DNA of 64,000 nucleotides from Euonymus europaeus (lineage: Eukaryota > Streptophyta > Magnoliopsida > Celastrales > Celastraceae), in NCBI GenBank assembly GCA_963580455.1, contig OY756967.1:11802501-11866500 (forward strand), read 5' to 3'. The translations under genes were made by a program, and so were the position numbers. The notes below the pieces were generated by a model that worked only from the letters and a program-made list of their open reading frames with translations, did not search any database and was not told where the DNA came from. Of this stretch, positions 1 through 12,669 are shown piece by piece. Numbering within the stretch: the first letter of the stretch is position 1; every line of letters starts with the position of its first letter.

Positions 1-109
1 TTATGTTAAATTTTACGAAAATGAGCTTGCAGGATTATTTCGATGCCAAAACACCAACTTTCTATGACAAATGGACAAAACCGTTAAAAGCACCTCCATA
101 GAGAGAGTT

Positions 110-137
110 GAGCAACTTCGGACTATCAAAGTTGCTC
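110..137. other. Dyad symmetry (9 bp inverted repeat, 10-base loop), representative copy
   Basis: The arms GAGCAACTT (110-118) and AAGTTGCTC (129-137) are perfect reverse complements separated by cggactatca. As RNA the stem could extend outward by three G-U wobble pairs. The same arrangement recurs in most monomers of the window. Some subtypes break one arm, such as gagcatcta, gagaaactt or gagcaacgt on the left, or gacgttgctc on the right. I see no compensating change in the other arm in those subtypes. The sequence could form a cruciform or hairpin, but whether it does is not shown. Confidence 0.85.
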
Positions 138-138
138 G

Positions 139-146
139 GTGTACAC
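139..146. other. 8 bp palindrome GTGTACAC, representative copy
   Basis: GTGTACAC is self-complementary and sits just after the right arm of the 9 bp inverted repeat. It is present in most monomers. Subtypes replace it with gtgtacaa, gtgtaccc, gtgtaaac or gtgaacac, so it is not strictly conserved. No known protein site is claimed. Confidence 0.7.
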
Positions 147-161
147 TTTTTATTGTTCTTC

Positions 162-321
162 TATGTTAAATTTTACGAAAATGAGCTTCCGGGATTATTT
201 CGATGCCAAAACACCAACTTTCTATGATAAATGGACAAAACCATTAAAAGCTCCTACATTGAGAGAGTTGAGCAACTTCGGACTATCAAAGTTTCTCGGT
301 GTACACTTTTTATTGTTCTTC
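162..321 (+). repeat. Reference monomer (first complete 160 bp unit in chosen phase)
   Basis: This is a complete monomer in the phase that starts at tatgttaaat and ends at ttcttc. It serves as a coordinate key. Relative to the unit start, an AT-rich head lies at 1-20, gagctt at 22-27, the ttcgatgcc segment at 38-46, caactttctatgac at 54-67, the accgttaaaag segment at 79-89, the ccatag stop-containing segment at 95-100, the 9 bp inverted repeat at 109-117 and 128-136, and the palindrome GTGTACAC at 138-145. This copy departs from the window consensus at ttccggg, gataaatgg, ccattaaaag and tacattgag. It contains no gene. Confidence 0.95.
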
Positions 322-1799
322 TATGTTAAATTTTACGAAAATGAGCTTCCGGGATTATTTCGATACCAAAACACCAACTTTCTATGATAAATGGACAAAA
401 CCGTTAAAAGCTCCTCCATAGAGAGAGTTGAGCAACTTCGGACAATCTAAGTTGCTCGGTGTACACTTTATATTCTTCTACTAAATCAAATTTTACGAGT
501 ATAAGCTTTCAAGATTATTTCGATGCCAAAACAGCAACTTTCTAAGACAAATGGACAAAACCGTTAAAATGTCCTCCATAGAGAGAGTTGAGCAACGTCA
601 GACCATCAAAGTTGCTCGGTGTACACCTTTTATTGTTCTTCTATGTCAAATTTTATGAGTATAAGCTTCCTAGATTATTTCGATGAAAAAATACCAACTT
701 TCTATGACAAATGGACAAAACCGTTAAAAGCCCCTTCATAGAGGGTGTTGAGCATCTTCGGACAATCAAAGTTGCTCAGTGTTCACCTTTTATTGTTCTT
801 TTATGTTAAATTTTACGAAAATGAGCTTCCACGATTATTTCGATGCCAAAACACCAACTTTCTATGACAAATGGACAAAACCGTTAAAAGCACCTCCATA
901 GAGAGAGTTGAGCAACTTCGGACTATCAAAGTTGCTCGGTGTACACTTTTTATTATTCTCCTATGTTAAATTTTACGAAAATGAGCTTCCAGGATTATTT
1001 CGATGCCAAAACACTAACTTTCTATGACAAATGGACAAAACCGTTAAAAGCTCCTCCATAGAGAGAGTTGAGCAATTTCGGACTGTCAAAGTTGCTCGGT
1101 GTACAATTCATATTGTTCTACTAAGTCAAACTTTACGAGTATAAGCTTCCAAGATTATTTCGACGCTAAAACAGCAACTTTCTATGACAAATGGACAAAA
1201 CCGTTAAAAGCTCCTCCATAGAGAGAGTTGAGCAACTTCGGACAATCAAAATTGCTCGGTGTACACTTTATATTGTTCTACTAAGTCAAATTTTACAAGT
1301 ATAAGCTTCCAAGATTATTTCAATGCCAAAACATTAACTTTCTATGACAAATGGTCAAAACCGTTAGAAGCTCCTCCATAGAAAGAGTTGAGCAACTTCG
1401 GACAATCAAAGTTGCTCGGTGTACACTTTGAATTGTTTTTTATGTTAAATTTTACGAAAATGAGCTTCCACGATTTTTTGGATTCCAAAACACCAACTTT
1501 CTATGACAAATGGACAAAACTATTAAAAGCTCCTCCATAGAGAGAGTTGAGCAACTTCGGACTATCAAAGTTGCTCGGTGTACACTTTTTATTGTTCTTC
1601 TATGTTAAAATTTACAAAAATGAGCTTCCAGGATTATTTCGATGCCAAAACACCAACTTTCTATGACAAATGAACAAAACCTCTAAAAGCTCCTCCGTAG
1701 AGAGAGTAGAGAAACTTCGGACTATCAAAGTTGCTCGGTGTACACTTCTTATTGTTCTTCTATGTTAAATTTTACAAAAATGAGCTTCCAGGATTATTT

Positions 1800-2818
1800 C
1801 GATGCCAAAACACCAACTTTCTATGACAAATGGACAAAACCGCTAAAACCTCCTCCATAGAGAGAGTTTAGCAACTTCAGACAATCAAAGTTGCTCGGTG
1901 TACACTTTATATTGTTCTACTAAGTTAAATTTTACGAGTCTAAGCTTCCAAGATTATTTGGATGCCAAAACATTAACTTTCTATAACAAATGGACAAAAC
2001 CGTTAAAATCTCCTCCATAGAAAAAGTTTAGCAACGTCGGACAATCAAAGTTGCTCGGTGTACCCTTTTTATTGTTCTTTTATGTTAAATTTTACGAAAA
2101 TGAGCTGCCAGGATTATTTCGATGCCAAAACCCCAGCTTTCTATGACAAGTGGACAAAACCGTTAAAAGCTCCTCCATAGAGAGAGTTGAGCAACTTCGG
2201 ACAATCAAAGTTGCTCGGTGTACACTTTGTATTGTTTTTTTATGTTAAATTTTACGAAAATGATCTTCCACGATTTTTTTCGATGACAAAACACCAACTT
2301 TCTATGACAAATGGACAAAACCGTTAAAAGCTCCTCCATAGAGAGAGTTGAACAACTTCGGACAATCATAGTTGCTCGATGTACACTTTTTATTGTTCTT
2401 CTATGTTAAAATTTATAAAAATGAGCTTCCAGGATTATTTCGATGCCAAAACACCAACTTTCTATGACAAATGGACAAAACCTTTAAATTTCCTCCGTAG
2501 AGAGAGTTGAGCAACTTCGGACTATCAAAGTTGCTCGGTGTACACTTTTTATTGTTCTTCTATGTTAAAATTTACAAAAATGAGCTTCCAGGATTATTTC
2601 GATGCCAAAACACCAACTTTCTATGACAAATGAACAAAACCTCTAAAAGCTCCTCCGTAGAGAGAGTAGAGAAACTTCGGACTATCAAAGTTGCTCGGTG
2701 TACACTTTTTATTGTTCTTCTATGTTAAATTTTACAAAAATGAGCTTGCAGGATTATTTCGATGCCAAAACACCAACTTTCTATGACAAATGGACAAAAC
2801 CGTTAAAAGCTCCTCCAT
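1800..2818 (+). repeat. ~1.0 kb satellite block occurring four times (1.8, 12.7, 26.6, 37.2 kb)
   Basis: The block is marked by the word cgctaaaacc, seen at 1841, 12711, 26622 and 37204. It is followed in order by variants gagtctaagc, ggatgccaaaacatt, a gaaaaagttta monomer, cgatgacaaaac and cctttaaa. The copy near 12,670-13,686 aligns with this one at an offset of about 10,870 bp. The copies at 26.6 and 37.2 kb are 10,582 bp apart, including the LTR insertion. Each copy joins different neighbouring monomers on at least one side, so the block has moved or been shuffled within the array. Confidence 0.75.
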
Positions 2819-2921
2819 AGAGGGTGTTGAGCATCTTCGGACCATCAAAGTTGCTCAGTGTACACCTTTTATTGTTCTTTTATGTTAAATTTTACGAAAA
2901 TGAGCTTCCAGGATTATTTCG

Positions 2922-5900
2922 ATGCGAAAACACCAACTTTTGTATGACAAATGGACAAAACCGTTAAAAGCTCCTCCATAGAGTGAGTTAAGAAACTTCG
3001 GACTATTGAAGTTGCTCGGTGTACACTTTTTATTATTCTTCTTTGTTAAATTTTATGAAAATGAGCTTGCAGGATTATTTCGATGCCAAAACACCGACAT
3101 TCTATGATAAATGGACAAAACCATTAAAAGCACCTCCATGGAGAGAGTTGAGCAACTTCGGAAAAGCAAAGTTGCTCGGTGTACAATTTATATTGTTCTA
3201 CTAAGTCAAATTATACGAGTATAAGCTTCCAAGATTATTTCGATGCCAAAACATTATCTTTCTATGACAAATGGTCAAAACCGTTAAAAGCTCCTCCATA
3301 GAAAGAGTTGAGCAACTTCGGACAATCAAAGTTGCTCGGTGTACACTTTGTATTGTTTTTTTATGTTAAATTTACGAAATGAGCTTCCACGATTTTTTCG
3401 ATGCCAAAACACCAACTTTCTATGATAAATGGACAAAACCGTTAAAAGCTCCTCCATAGAGAGAGTTGAGCAACTTCGGACTATCAAAGTTGCTCGGTGT
3501 ACACTTTTTATTAATCTTCTGTGTTAAAATTTACAAAAATGAGCTTCCAGGATTATTTCGATCCCAAAACACCAACTTTCTATGACAAATGAACAAAACC
3601 TTTAAAAGCTCCTCCGTATAGAGAGTAGAGAAACTTTGGACCGTCAAAGTTGCTCGGTGTACACTTTTTATTGTTCTTCTATGTTAAATTTTACAAAAAT
3701 GAGCTTCCAGGATTATTTCGATGCCAAAACATTAACTTTCTATGACAAATGGACAAAACCGTTAAAACCTCCTCCATAGAAAAAGTTTAGCAACCTCGGA
3801 CAATCAAAGTTGCTCGGTTTAACCTTTTTATTGTTCTTTTATGATAAATTTTACGAAAATGAGCTGCAAGGATTATTTCGATGCCAAAACACCAGATTTC
3901 TATAACAAGTGGACAAAACCTTTAAAAGCTCCTCCATAGAGAGAGTTGAGAAACTTCGTACTATCAAAGTTGCTCGGTGTACACTTTTTATTGTTCTTCT
4001 AAGTTAAATTTTACGAAAATGAGCTTCCAGGATTATTTCGATGCCAAAGCACCAACTTTCTATGACAAATGGACAAAACCGTTAAAAGCTCCTCCATAGA
4101 GAGAGTTGAGCAACTTCGGAAAATCAAAGTTGCTCGGTGTACAATTTATATTGTTCTACTAAGTCAAATTTTACGAGTATAAGCTTCCAAGATTATTTCG
4201 TTGCCAAAACATTAACTTTCTATGACAAATGGACAAAACCGTTAAAAGCTCCTCCATAGAGAGAGTTGAGAAACTTCGGACAATCAAAGTTGCTCGGTGT
4301 ACACCTTATATTGTTCTACTAAGTCAAATTTTACGTGTATAAGCTTCCAGGATTATTTCGATGCCAAAACATTAACTTTCTATGACAAATGGAAAAAACC
4401 GTTAAAAGCTCCTCCATAGAGAGAGTTGAGCAACTTCGGACAATCAAAGTTGCTCGGTGTAAACTTTATATTGTTCTACTAAGTCAAATTTTACGAGTAT
4501 AAGCTTCCAAGATTATTTCGATGCCAAAACATTAACTTTCTATGACAAATGGACAAAACCGTTAAAAGCTCCTCCATAGAAAGAGTTGAGCAACTTCGGA
4601 CAATCAAAATTGCTCGGTGTACACTTTTTATTGTTTTTTTATGTTAAATTTACGAAAATGAGCTTGTACGAATATTTCGATGCCAAAACACCAACTTTCT
4701 ATGAAAAATGGACAAAACCGTTAAAAGCACCTCCATAGAGAGAGTTGAGCAACTTCGGACTATCAAAGTTGCTCGGTGTACACTTTTTATTGTTCTTCTT
4801 TGTTAAATTTACGAAAATGAGCTTCCAAGATTATTTCGATGCGAAAACACCAACTTTTGTATGACAAATGGACAAAACCGTTAAAAGCTCCTCCATAGAG
4901 TGAGTTAAGAAACTTCGGACTATTGAAGTTGCTCGGTGTACACTTTTTATTATTCTTCTTTGTTAAATTTTATGAAAATGAGCTTGCAGGATTATTTCGA
5001 TGCCAAAACACCGACATTCTATGATAAATGGACAAAACCATTAAAAGCACCTCCATGGAGAGAGTTGAGCAACTTCGGAAAAGCAAAGTTGCTCGGTGTA
5101 CAATTTATATTGTTCTACTAAGTCAAATTATACGAGTATAAGCTTCCAAGATTATTTCGATGCCAAAACATTATCTTTCTATGACAAATGGTCAAAACCG
5201 TTAAAAGCTCCTCCATAGAAAGAGTTGAGCAACTTCGGACAATCAAAGTTGCTCGGTGTACACTTTGTATTGTTTTTTTATGTTAAATTTACGAAATGAG
5301 CTTCCACGATTTTTTCGATGCCAAAACACCAACTTTCTATGATAAATGGACAAAACCGTTAAAAGCTCCTCCATAGAGAGAGTTGAGCAACTTCGGACTA
5401 TCAAAGTTGCTCGGTGTACACTTTTTATTAATCTTCTGTGTTAAAATTTACAAAAATGAGCTTCCAGGATTATTTCGATGCCAAAACACCAACTTTCTAT
5501 GACAAATGAACAAAACCTTTAAAAGCTCCTCCGTATAGAGAGTAGAGAAACTTTGGACCGTCAAAGTTGCTCGGTGTACACTTTTTATTGTTCTTCTATG
5601 TTAAATTTTACAAAAATGAGCTTCCAGGATTATTTCGATGCCAAAACATTAACTTTCTATGACAAATGGACAAAACCGTTAAAACCTCCTCCATAGAAAA
5701 AGTTTAGCAACCTCGGACAATCAAAGTTGCTCGGTTTAACCTTTTTATTGTTCTTTTATGATAAATTTTACGAAAATGAGCTGCAAGGATTATTTCGATG
5801 CCAAAACACCAGATTTCTATGACAAGTGGACAAAACCTTTAAAAGCTCCTCCATAGAGAGAGTTGAGAAACTTCGTACTATCAAAGTTGCTCGGTGTACA

Positions 5901-6755
5901 CTTTTTATTGTTCTTCTAAGTTAAATTTTACGAAAATGAGCTTCCAGGATTATTTCGATGCCAAAGCACCAACTTTCTATGACAAATGGACAAAACCGTT
6001 AAAAGCTCCTCCATAGAGAGAGTTGAGCAACTTCGGAAAATCAAAGTTGCTCGGTGTACAATTTATATTGTTCTACTAAGTCAAATTTTACGAGTATAAG
6101 CTTCCAAGATTATTTCGTTGCCAAAACATTAACTTTCTATGACAAATGGACAAAACCGTTAAAAGCTCCTCCATAGAGAGAGTTGAGAAACTTCGGACAA
6201 TCAAAGTTGCTCGGTGTACACCTTATATTGTTCTACTAAGTCAAATTTTACGTGTATAAGCTTCCAGGATTATTTCGATGCCAAAACATTAACTTTCTAT
6301 GACAAATGGAAAAAACCGTTAAAAGCTCCTCCATAGAGAGAGTTGAGCAACTTCGGACAATCAAAGTTGCTCGGTGTAAACTTTATATTGTTCTACTAAG
6401 TCAAATTTTACGAGTATAAGCTTCCAAGATTATTTCGATGCCAAAACATTAACTTTCTATGACAAATGGACAAAACCGTTAAAAGCTCCTCCATAGAAAG
6501 AGTTGAGCAACTTCGGACAATCAAAATTGCTCGGTGTACACTTTTTATTGTTCTTTTATGTTAAATTTTACGAAAATGAGCTTGTACGAATATTTCGATG
6601 CCAAAACACCAACTTTCTATGAAAAATGGACAAAACCGTTAAAAGCACCTCCATAGAGAGAGTTGAGCAACTTCGGACTATCAAAGTTGCTCGGTGTACA
6701 CTTTTTATTGTTCTTCTTTGTTAAATTTACGAAAATGAGCTTCCAAGATTATTTC
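2922..6755 (+). repeat. Two tandem copies of a 12-monomer HOR, unit 1,917 bp
   Basis: Copy 1 spans about 2922-4838 and copy 2 about 4839-6755. Anchors repeat at 1,917 bp: gatgcg, the cttttgtatgac insertion, the open frame starting at 3019 and 4936, and the shortened aaatttacgaaatg monomer at 3368 and 5285. Differences are few. Examples are gatccc against gatgcc near 3562 and 5478, tataac against tatgac near 3901 and 5817, and two extra bases in copy 2 near 6550. Near-identity over 12 monomers marks a recent tandem duplication. Confidence 0.9.
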
Positions 6756-9700
6756 GATGTCAAAACACCAACTTTCTATGACAAATGGAAAAAACCGTTA
6801 AAAGCTGCTCCATAGAGAGAGTTGAGCAACTTCGGACTATCAAAGTTGCTCGGTGTACACTTTTTATTGTTCTTTTATGTTAAATTTTACGAAAATAAGC
6901 TTCCAGGATTATTTCGATGCCAAAACACCAACTTTCTATGAGAGATGGACAAAACCGTGAAAAGCTCCTCCATAGAGAGAGTTGAGCAACTTCGGACAAT
7001 CAAAGTTGCTCGGTGTACACTTTTTATTGTTCTTCTACGTTAAATTTTAAGAAAATGAGCTTCCAGGATTATTTCGATGCCAAAACACCAACTTTCTATG
7101 ACAAATGGACAAAACCGTTAAAAGCTTCTCCATAGAGAGAGTTGAGCAATTTTGGACTATCAAAGTTGCTCGGTGTACAATTTATATTGTTCTACTAAGT
7201 CAAATTTTACGAGTATAAGCTTCCAAGATTATTTCGACGCTAAAACAGCAACTTTCTATGACAAATGGACAAAACCGTTAAAAGCTCCTCCATAAAGAGT
7301 GTTGTGCAACTTTGGACGATCAAAGTTGCTCGGTCTACACTTTATATTGTTCTTCTAAGTCAAATTTTACGAGTATAAGCTTCCAAGATTATTTCGATGC
7401 CAAAACAGCAACTTTTTATGACAAATGGACAAAACCGTTAAAAGGTCGTCCATAGAGAGAGTTGAGCAACGTCAGACCATCAAAGTTGCTCGGTGTACAC
7501 CTTTTATTGTTCTTCTATGTCAAATTTTACGAGTATAAGCTTCCTAGATTATTTCGATGAAAAAACACCAACTTTCTATGACAAATGGACAAAACCGTTA
7601 AAAGCCCCTCCATACAGAGAGATGAGCATCTACGGACAATCAAAGTTGCTCGGTGTACACTTTTTATTGTTCTTTTATGTTAAATTTTACGAAAATGAGT
7701 TTCCAGGATTATTTCGATGCGAAAACACCAACTTTCTATGACAAATGGACAAAACCGTTAAAAGCACCTCCAAAGAGAGAGTTGAGCATCTACGGACAAT
7801 CAAAGTTGCTCGGTGTACCCTTTTTATTGTTCTTTTATGTTAAATTTTACGAAAATGAGCCGCCAGGATTATTTCGATGCCAAAACACCAGCTTGCTATG
7901 ACAAGTGGACAAAACCGTTAAAAGCACCTCCATAGAGAGAGTTGAGCAACTTCGGACTATCGACGTTGCTCGATGTACACTTTTTATTATTCTTCTATGT
8001 TAAATTTTATGAAAAGGAGCTTCCAGGATTATTTCGATGCCAAAATACCAACTTTCTATGATAAATAGACAAAACCGTTAAAAGCACCTCCAAAGAGAGA
8101 GTTGAGCAACTTCGGAAAATCAAAGTTGCTCGGTGTACAATTTATATTGTTCTACTAAGTCAAATTTTACGAGTATAAGCTTCCTAGATTATTTCGATGA
8201 AAAAACACCAACTTTCTATGACAAATGGACAAAACCGTTAAAAGCCCCTCCATAGAGAGAGTTGAGCATCTACGGACAATCAAAGTTGCTCGGTGTACCC
8301 TTTTTATTGTTCTTTTATGTTAAATTTTACGAAAATGAGCTGCCAGGATTATTTCGATGCCAAAACACCAGCTTTCTATGACAAGTGGACAAAACCGTTA
8401 AAAGCTCCTCCATAGAGAGAGTTGAGAAACTTCGTACTATAAAAGTTGCTCGGTGTACACTTTTTATTGTTCTTCTAAGTTAAATTTTACGAAAATGAGC
8501 TTCCAGGATTATTTCGACGCCAAAACACCAACTTTCTATGACAAATGGACAAAACCGTTAAAAGCTCCTCCATAGAGAGAGTTGAGCAACTTCGGACTAT
8601 CGACGTTGCTCGATGTAAACTTTTTATTATTCTTCTATGTTAAATTTTATGAAAATGAGCTTCCAGGATTATTTCGATGCCAAACATTAACTTTCTATGA
8701 CAAATGGACAAAACCGTTAAAACCTCCTCCATAGAAAGAGTTGAGCAACTTCGGACAATCAAAGTTGCTCGGTGTACACTTTGTATTGTTTTTTTATGTT
8801 AAATTTACGAAATGAGCTTCCACGATTTTTTCGATGCCAAAACACCAACTTTCTATGATAAATGGACAAAACCGTTAAAAGCTCCTCCATAGAGAGAGTT
8901 GAGCAACTTCGGACTATCAAAGTTGCTCGGTGTACACTTTTTATTAATCTTCTATGTTAAAATTTACAAAAATGAGCTTCCAGGATTATTTCGATGCCAA
9001 AACACCAACTTTCTATGACAAATGAACAAAACCTTTAAAAGCTCCTCCGTAGAGAGAGTAGAGAAACTTTGGACCGTCAAAGTTGCTCGGTGTACACTTT
9101 TTATTGTTCTTCTATGTTAAATTTTACAAAAATGAGCTTCCAGGATTATTTCGATGCCAAAACATTAACTTTCTATGACAAATGGACAAAACCGTTAAAA
9201 CCTCCTCCATAGAAAAAGTTTAGCAACTTCGGACAATCAAAGTTTCTCGGTGTACCCTTTTTATTGTTCTTTTATGATAAATTTTACGAAAATGAGCTGC
9301 AAGGATTATTTCGATGCCAAAACACCAGCTTTCTATGAAAAGTGGACAAAACCTTTAAAAGCTCCTCCATAGAGAGAGTTGAGAAACTTCGTACTATCAA
9401 AGTTGCTCGGTGTACACTTTTTATTGTTCTTCTAAGTTAAATTTTACGAAAATGAGCTTCCAGGATTATTTCGATGCCAAAACACCAACTTTCTATGACA
9501 AATGGACAAAACCGTTAAAAGCTCCTCCATAGAGAGAGTTGAGCAACTTCGGAAAATCAAAGTTGCTCGGTGTACAATTTATATTGTTCTACTAAGTCAA
9601 ATTTTACGAGTATAAGCTTCCAAGATTATTTCGTTGCCAAAACATTAACTTTTTATGACAAATGGACAAAACCGTTAAAAGCTCCTCCATAGAGAGAGTT

Positions 9701-11303
9701 GAGAAACTTCGGACAATCAAAGTTGCTCGGTGTACACCTTATATTGTTCTACTAAGTCAAATTTTACGTGTATAAGCTTCCAGGATTATTTCGATGCCAA
9801 AACATTAACTTTCTATGACAAATGGAAAAAACCGTTAAAAGCTCCTCCATAGAGAGAGTTGAGCAACTTCAGACAATCAAAGTTGCTCGGTGTAAACTTT
9901 ATATTGTTCTACTAAGTCAAATTTTACGAGTATAAGCTTCCAAGATTATTTCGATGCCAAAACATTAACTTTCTATGACAAATGGACAAAACCGTTAAAA
10001 GCTCCTCCATAGAAAGAGTTGAGCAACTTCGGACAATCAAAATTGCTCGGTGTACACTTTTTATTGTTCTTTTATGTTAAATTTTACGTAAATGAGCTTG
10101 CATGAATATTTCGATGCCAAAACACCAACTTTCTATGACAAATGGACAAAACCGTTAAAAGCACCTCCATAGAGAGAGTTGAGCAACTTCGGACTATCAA
10201 AGTTGCTCGGTGTGCACTTTTTATTGTTCTTCTTTGTTAAATTTACGAAAATGAGCTTCCAAGATTATTTCGATGTCAAAACACCAACTTTCTATGACAA
10301 ATGGACAAAACCGTTAAAAGCTGCTCCATAGAGAGAGTTGAGCAACTTCGGACTATCAAAGTTGCTCGGTGTACACTTTTTATTGTTCTTTTATGTTAAA
10401 TTTTACGAAAATAGGCTTCCAGGATTATTTCGATGTCAAAACACCAACTTTCTATGAGAGATGGACAAAACCGTGAAAAGCACCTCCATAGAGAGAGTTG
10501 AGCAACTTCGGACAATCAAAGTTGCTCGGTGTACACTTTTTATTGTTCTTCTACGTTAAATTTTAAGAAAATGAGCTTCCAGGATTATTTCGATGCCAAA
10601 ACACCAACTTTCTATGACAAATGGACAAAACCGTTAAAAGCTTCTCCATAGAGAGAGTTGAGCAATTTCGGACTATCAAAGTTGCTCGGTGTACAATTTA
10701 TATTGTTCTACTAAGTCAAATTTTACGAGTATAAGCTTCCAAGATTATTTCGACGCTAAAACAGCAACTTTCTATGACAAATGGACAAAACCGTTAAAAG
10801 CTCCTCCATAGAGAGTGTGGAGCAACTTTGGACGATCAAAGTTGCTCGGTCTACACTTTATATTGTTCTTCTAAGTCAAATTTTACGAGTATAAGCTTCC
10901 AAGATTATTTCGATGCCAAAACAGCAACTTTTTATGACAAATGGACAAAACCGTTAAAAGGTCGTCCATAGAGAGAGTTGAGCAACGTCAGACCATCAAA
11001 GTTGCTCGGTGTACACCTTTTATTGTTCTTCTATGTCAAATTTTACGAGTATAAGCTTCCTAGATTATTTCGATGAAAAAACACCAACTTTCTATGACAA
11101 ATGGACAAAACCGTTAAAAGCCCCTCCATAGAGAGAGTTGAGCATCTACGGACAATCAAAGTTGCTCGGTGTACACTTTTTATTGTTCTTTTATGTTAAA
11201 TTTTACGAAAATGAGTTTCCAGGATTATTTCGATGCGAAAACACCAACTTTCTATGACAAATGGACAAAACCGTTAAAAGCACCTCCAAAGAGAGAGTTG
11301 AGC
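5215..11303 (+). repeat. 22-monomer repeat, offset 3,516 bp
   Basis: The segment 5,215-7,787 is repeated at about 8,731-11,303. Three independent anchors give exactly the same offset of 3,516 bp: aaatttacgaaatg at 5285 and 8801, agagatgg at 6941 and 10457, and the ttttatgttaaa/gagtttcc monomer at 7653 and 11169. The copies diverge past about 7,787/11,303. There the left copy lacks one monomer and the ggacaatc/accc monomer follows directly. The unit overlaps copy 2 of the 12-monomer repeat, so duplications are nested. Confidence 0.85.
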
Positions 11304-12669
11304 AACTTCGAAATATCAAAGTTGCTCGGTGTACAATTTATATTGTTCTACTAAGTCAAATTTTACGAGTATAAGCTTCCTAGATTATTTCGATGAAAAA
11401 ACACCAACTTTCTATGACAAATGGACAAAACCGTTAAAAGCCACTCCATAGAGAGAGTTGAGCATCTACGGACAATCAAAGTTGCTCGGTGTACCCTTTT
11501 TATTGTTCTTTTATGTTAAATTTTACTAAAATGAGCTGCCAGGATTATTTCGATGCCAAAACACCAGCTTTCTACGACAAGTGGACAAAACCGTTAAAAG
11601 CACCTCCATAGAGAGAGTTGAGCAACTTCGGACTATCGACGTTGCTCGATGTACACTTTTTATTATTCTTCTATGTTAAATTTTATGAAAAGGAGCTTCC
11701 AGGATTATTTCGATGCCAAAATACCAACTTTCTATGATAAATGGATAAAACCGTTAAAAGCACCTCCAAAGAGAGAGTTGAGCAACTTCGGAAAATGAAA
11801 GTTGCTCGGTGTACAATTTATATTGTTCTACTAAATCAAATTTTACGAGTATAAGCTTCCTAGATTATTTCGATGAAAAAACACCAACTTTCTATGACAA
11901 ATGGACAAAACCGTTAAAAGCCCCTCCATAGAGAGAGTTGAGCATCTACGGACAATCAAAGTTGCTCGGTGTACCCTTTTTATTGTTCTTTTATGTTAAA
12001 TTTTACGAAAATGAGCTGCCAGGATTATTTCGATGCCAAAACACCAGCTTTCTATGACAAGTGGATAAAACCGTTAAAAGCTCCTCCATAGAGAGAGTTG
12101 AGAAACTTCGTACTATCAAAGTTGCTCGGTGTACACTTTTTATTGTTCTTCTAAGTTAAATTTTACGAAAATGAACTTCCAGGATTATTTCGATGCTAAA
12201 ACACCAACTTTCTATGACAAATGGACAAAACCGTTAAAAGCCCCTCCATAGAGAGAGTTGAGCAACTTCGGACTATCGACGTTGCTCGATGTACACTTTT
12301 TATTATTCTTCTATGTTAAATTTTATGAAAATGAGCTTCCAGGATTATTTCGATGCCAAAACACCAACTTTCTATGATAAATGGACAAAACCGTTAAAAG
12401 CACCTCCAAAGAGAGAGTTGAGCAACTTCGGAAAATCAAAGTTGCTCGGTGTACAATTTATATTGTTCTACTACGTCAAATTTTACGAGTATAAGCTTCC
12501 TAGATTATTTCGATGAAAAAAACCAACTTTCTATGACAAATGGACAAAACCGTTAAAAGCCCCTCCATAGAGAGAGTTGAGCATCTACGGACAATCAAAG
12601 TTGCTCGGTGTACCCATTTTATTGTTCTTTTATGTTAAATTTTACGAAAATGAGCTACCAGGATTATTT

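Larger units (their letters stand above)
1..1440 (+). repeat. Satellite block duplicated at ~21.8-23.0 kb
   Basis: The order of monomer variants here matches that from about 21,743 onward. The monomer at 139 matches that at 21881 (offset 21,742). The distinctive ttattattctcc variant near 949 matches 22531 (offset 21,582). The 160 bp change in offset means the later copy lost one monomer, apparently by fusion near 22,270-22,310, where a taagac-type monomer is joined to a gagggtg-type monomer. This is the most distant block relationship I traced from the start of the window. Confidence 0.75.

Noticed and set aside
38..56. CENP-B box-like motif at ttcgatgcc
   Set aside because: Only the TTCG core fits. 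The required downstream A and CGGG positions are absent, and plants generally lack a functional CENP-B.
110..137. Rho-independent terminator or tRNA-like hairpin
   Set aside because: The stem has no following T-run at the right distance and repeats in every monomer of a eukaryotic satellite. It has no tRNA arms or box sequences.
2922..6755. Possible assembly artefact from near-identical tandem copies
   Set aside because: Each copy has private substitutions and small indels, and different HOR lengths coexist. This favours real duplication, although long reads would be needed to exclude mis-assembly.
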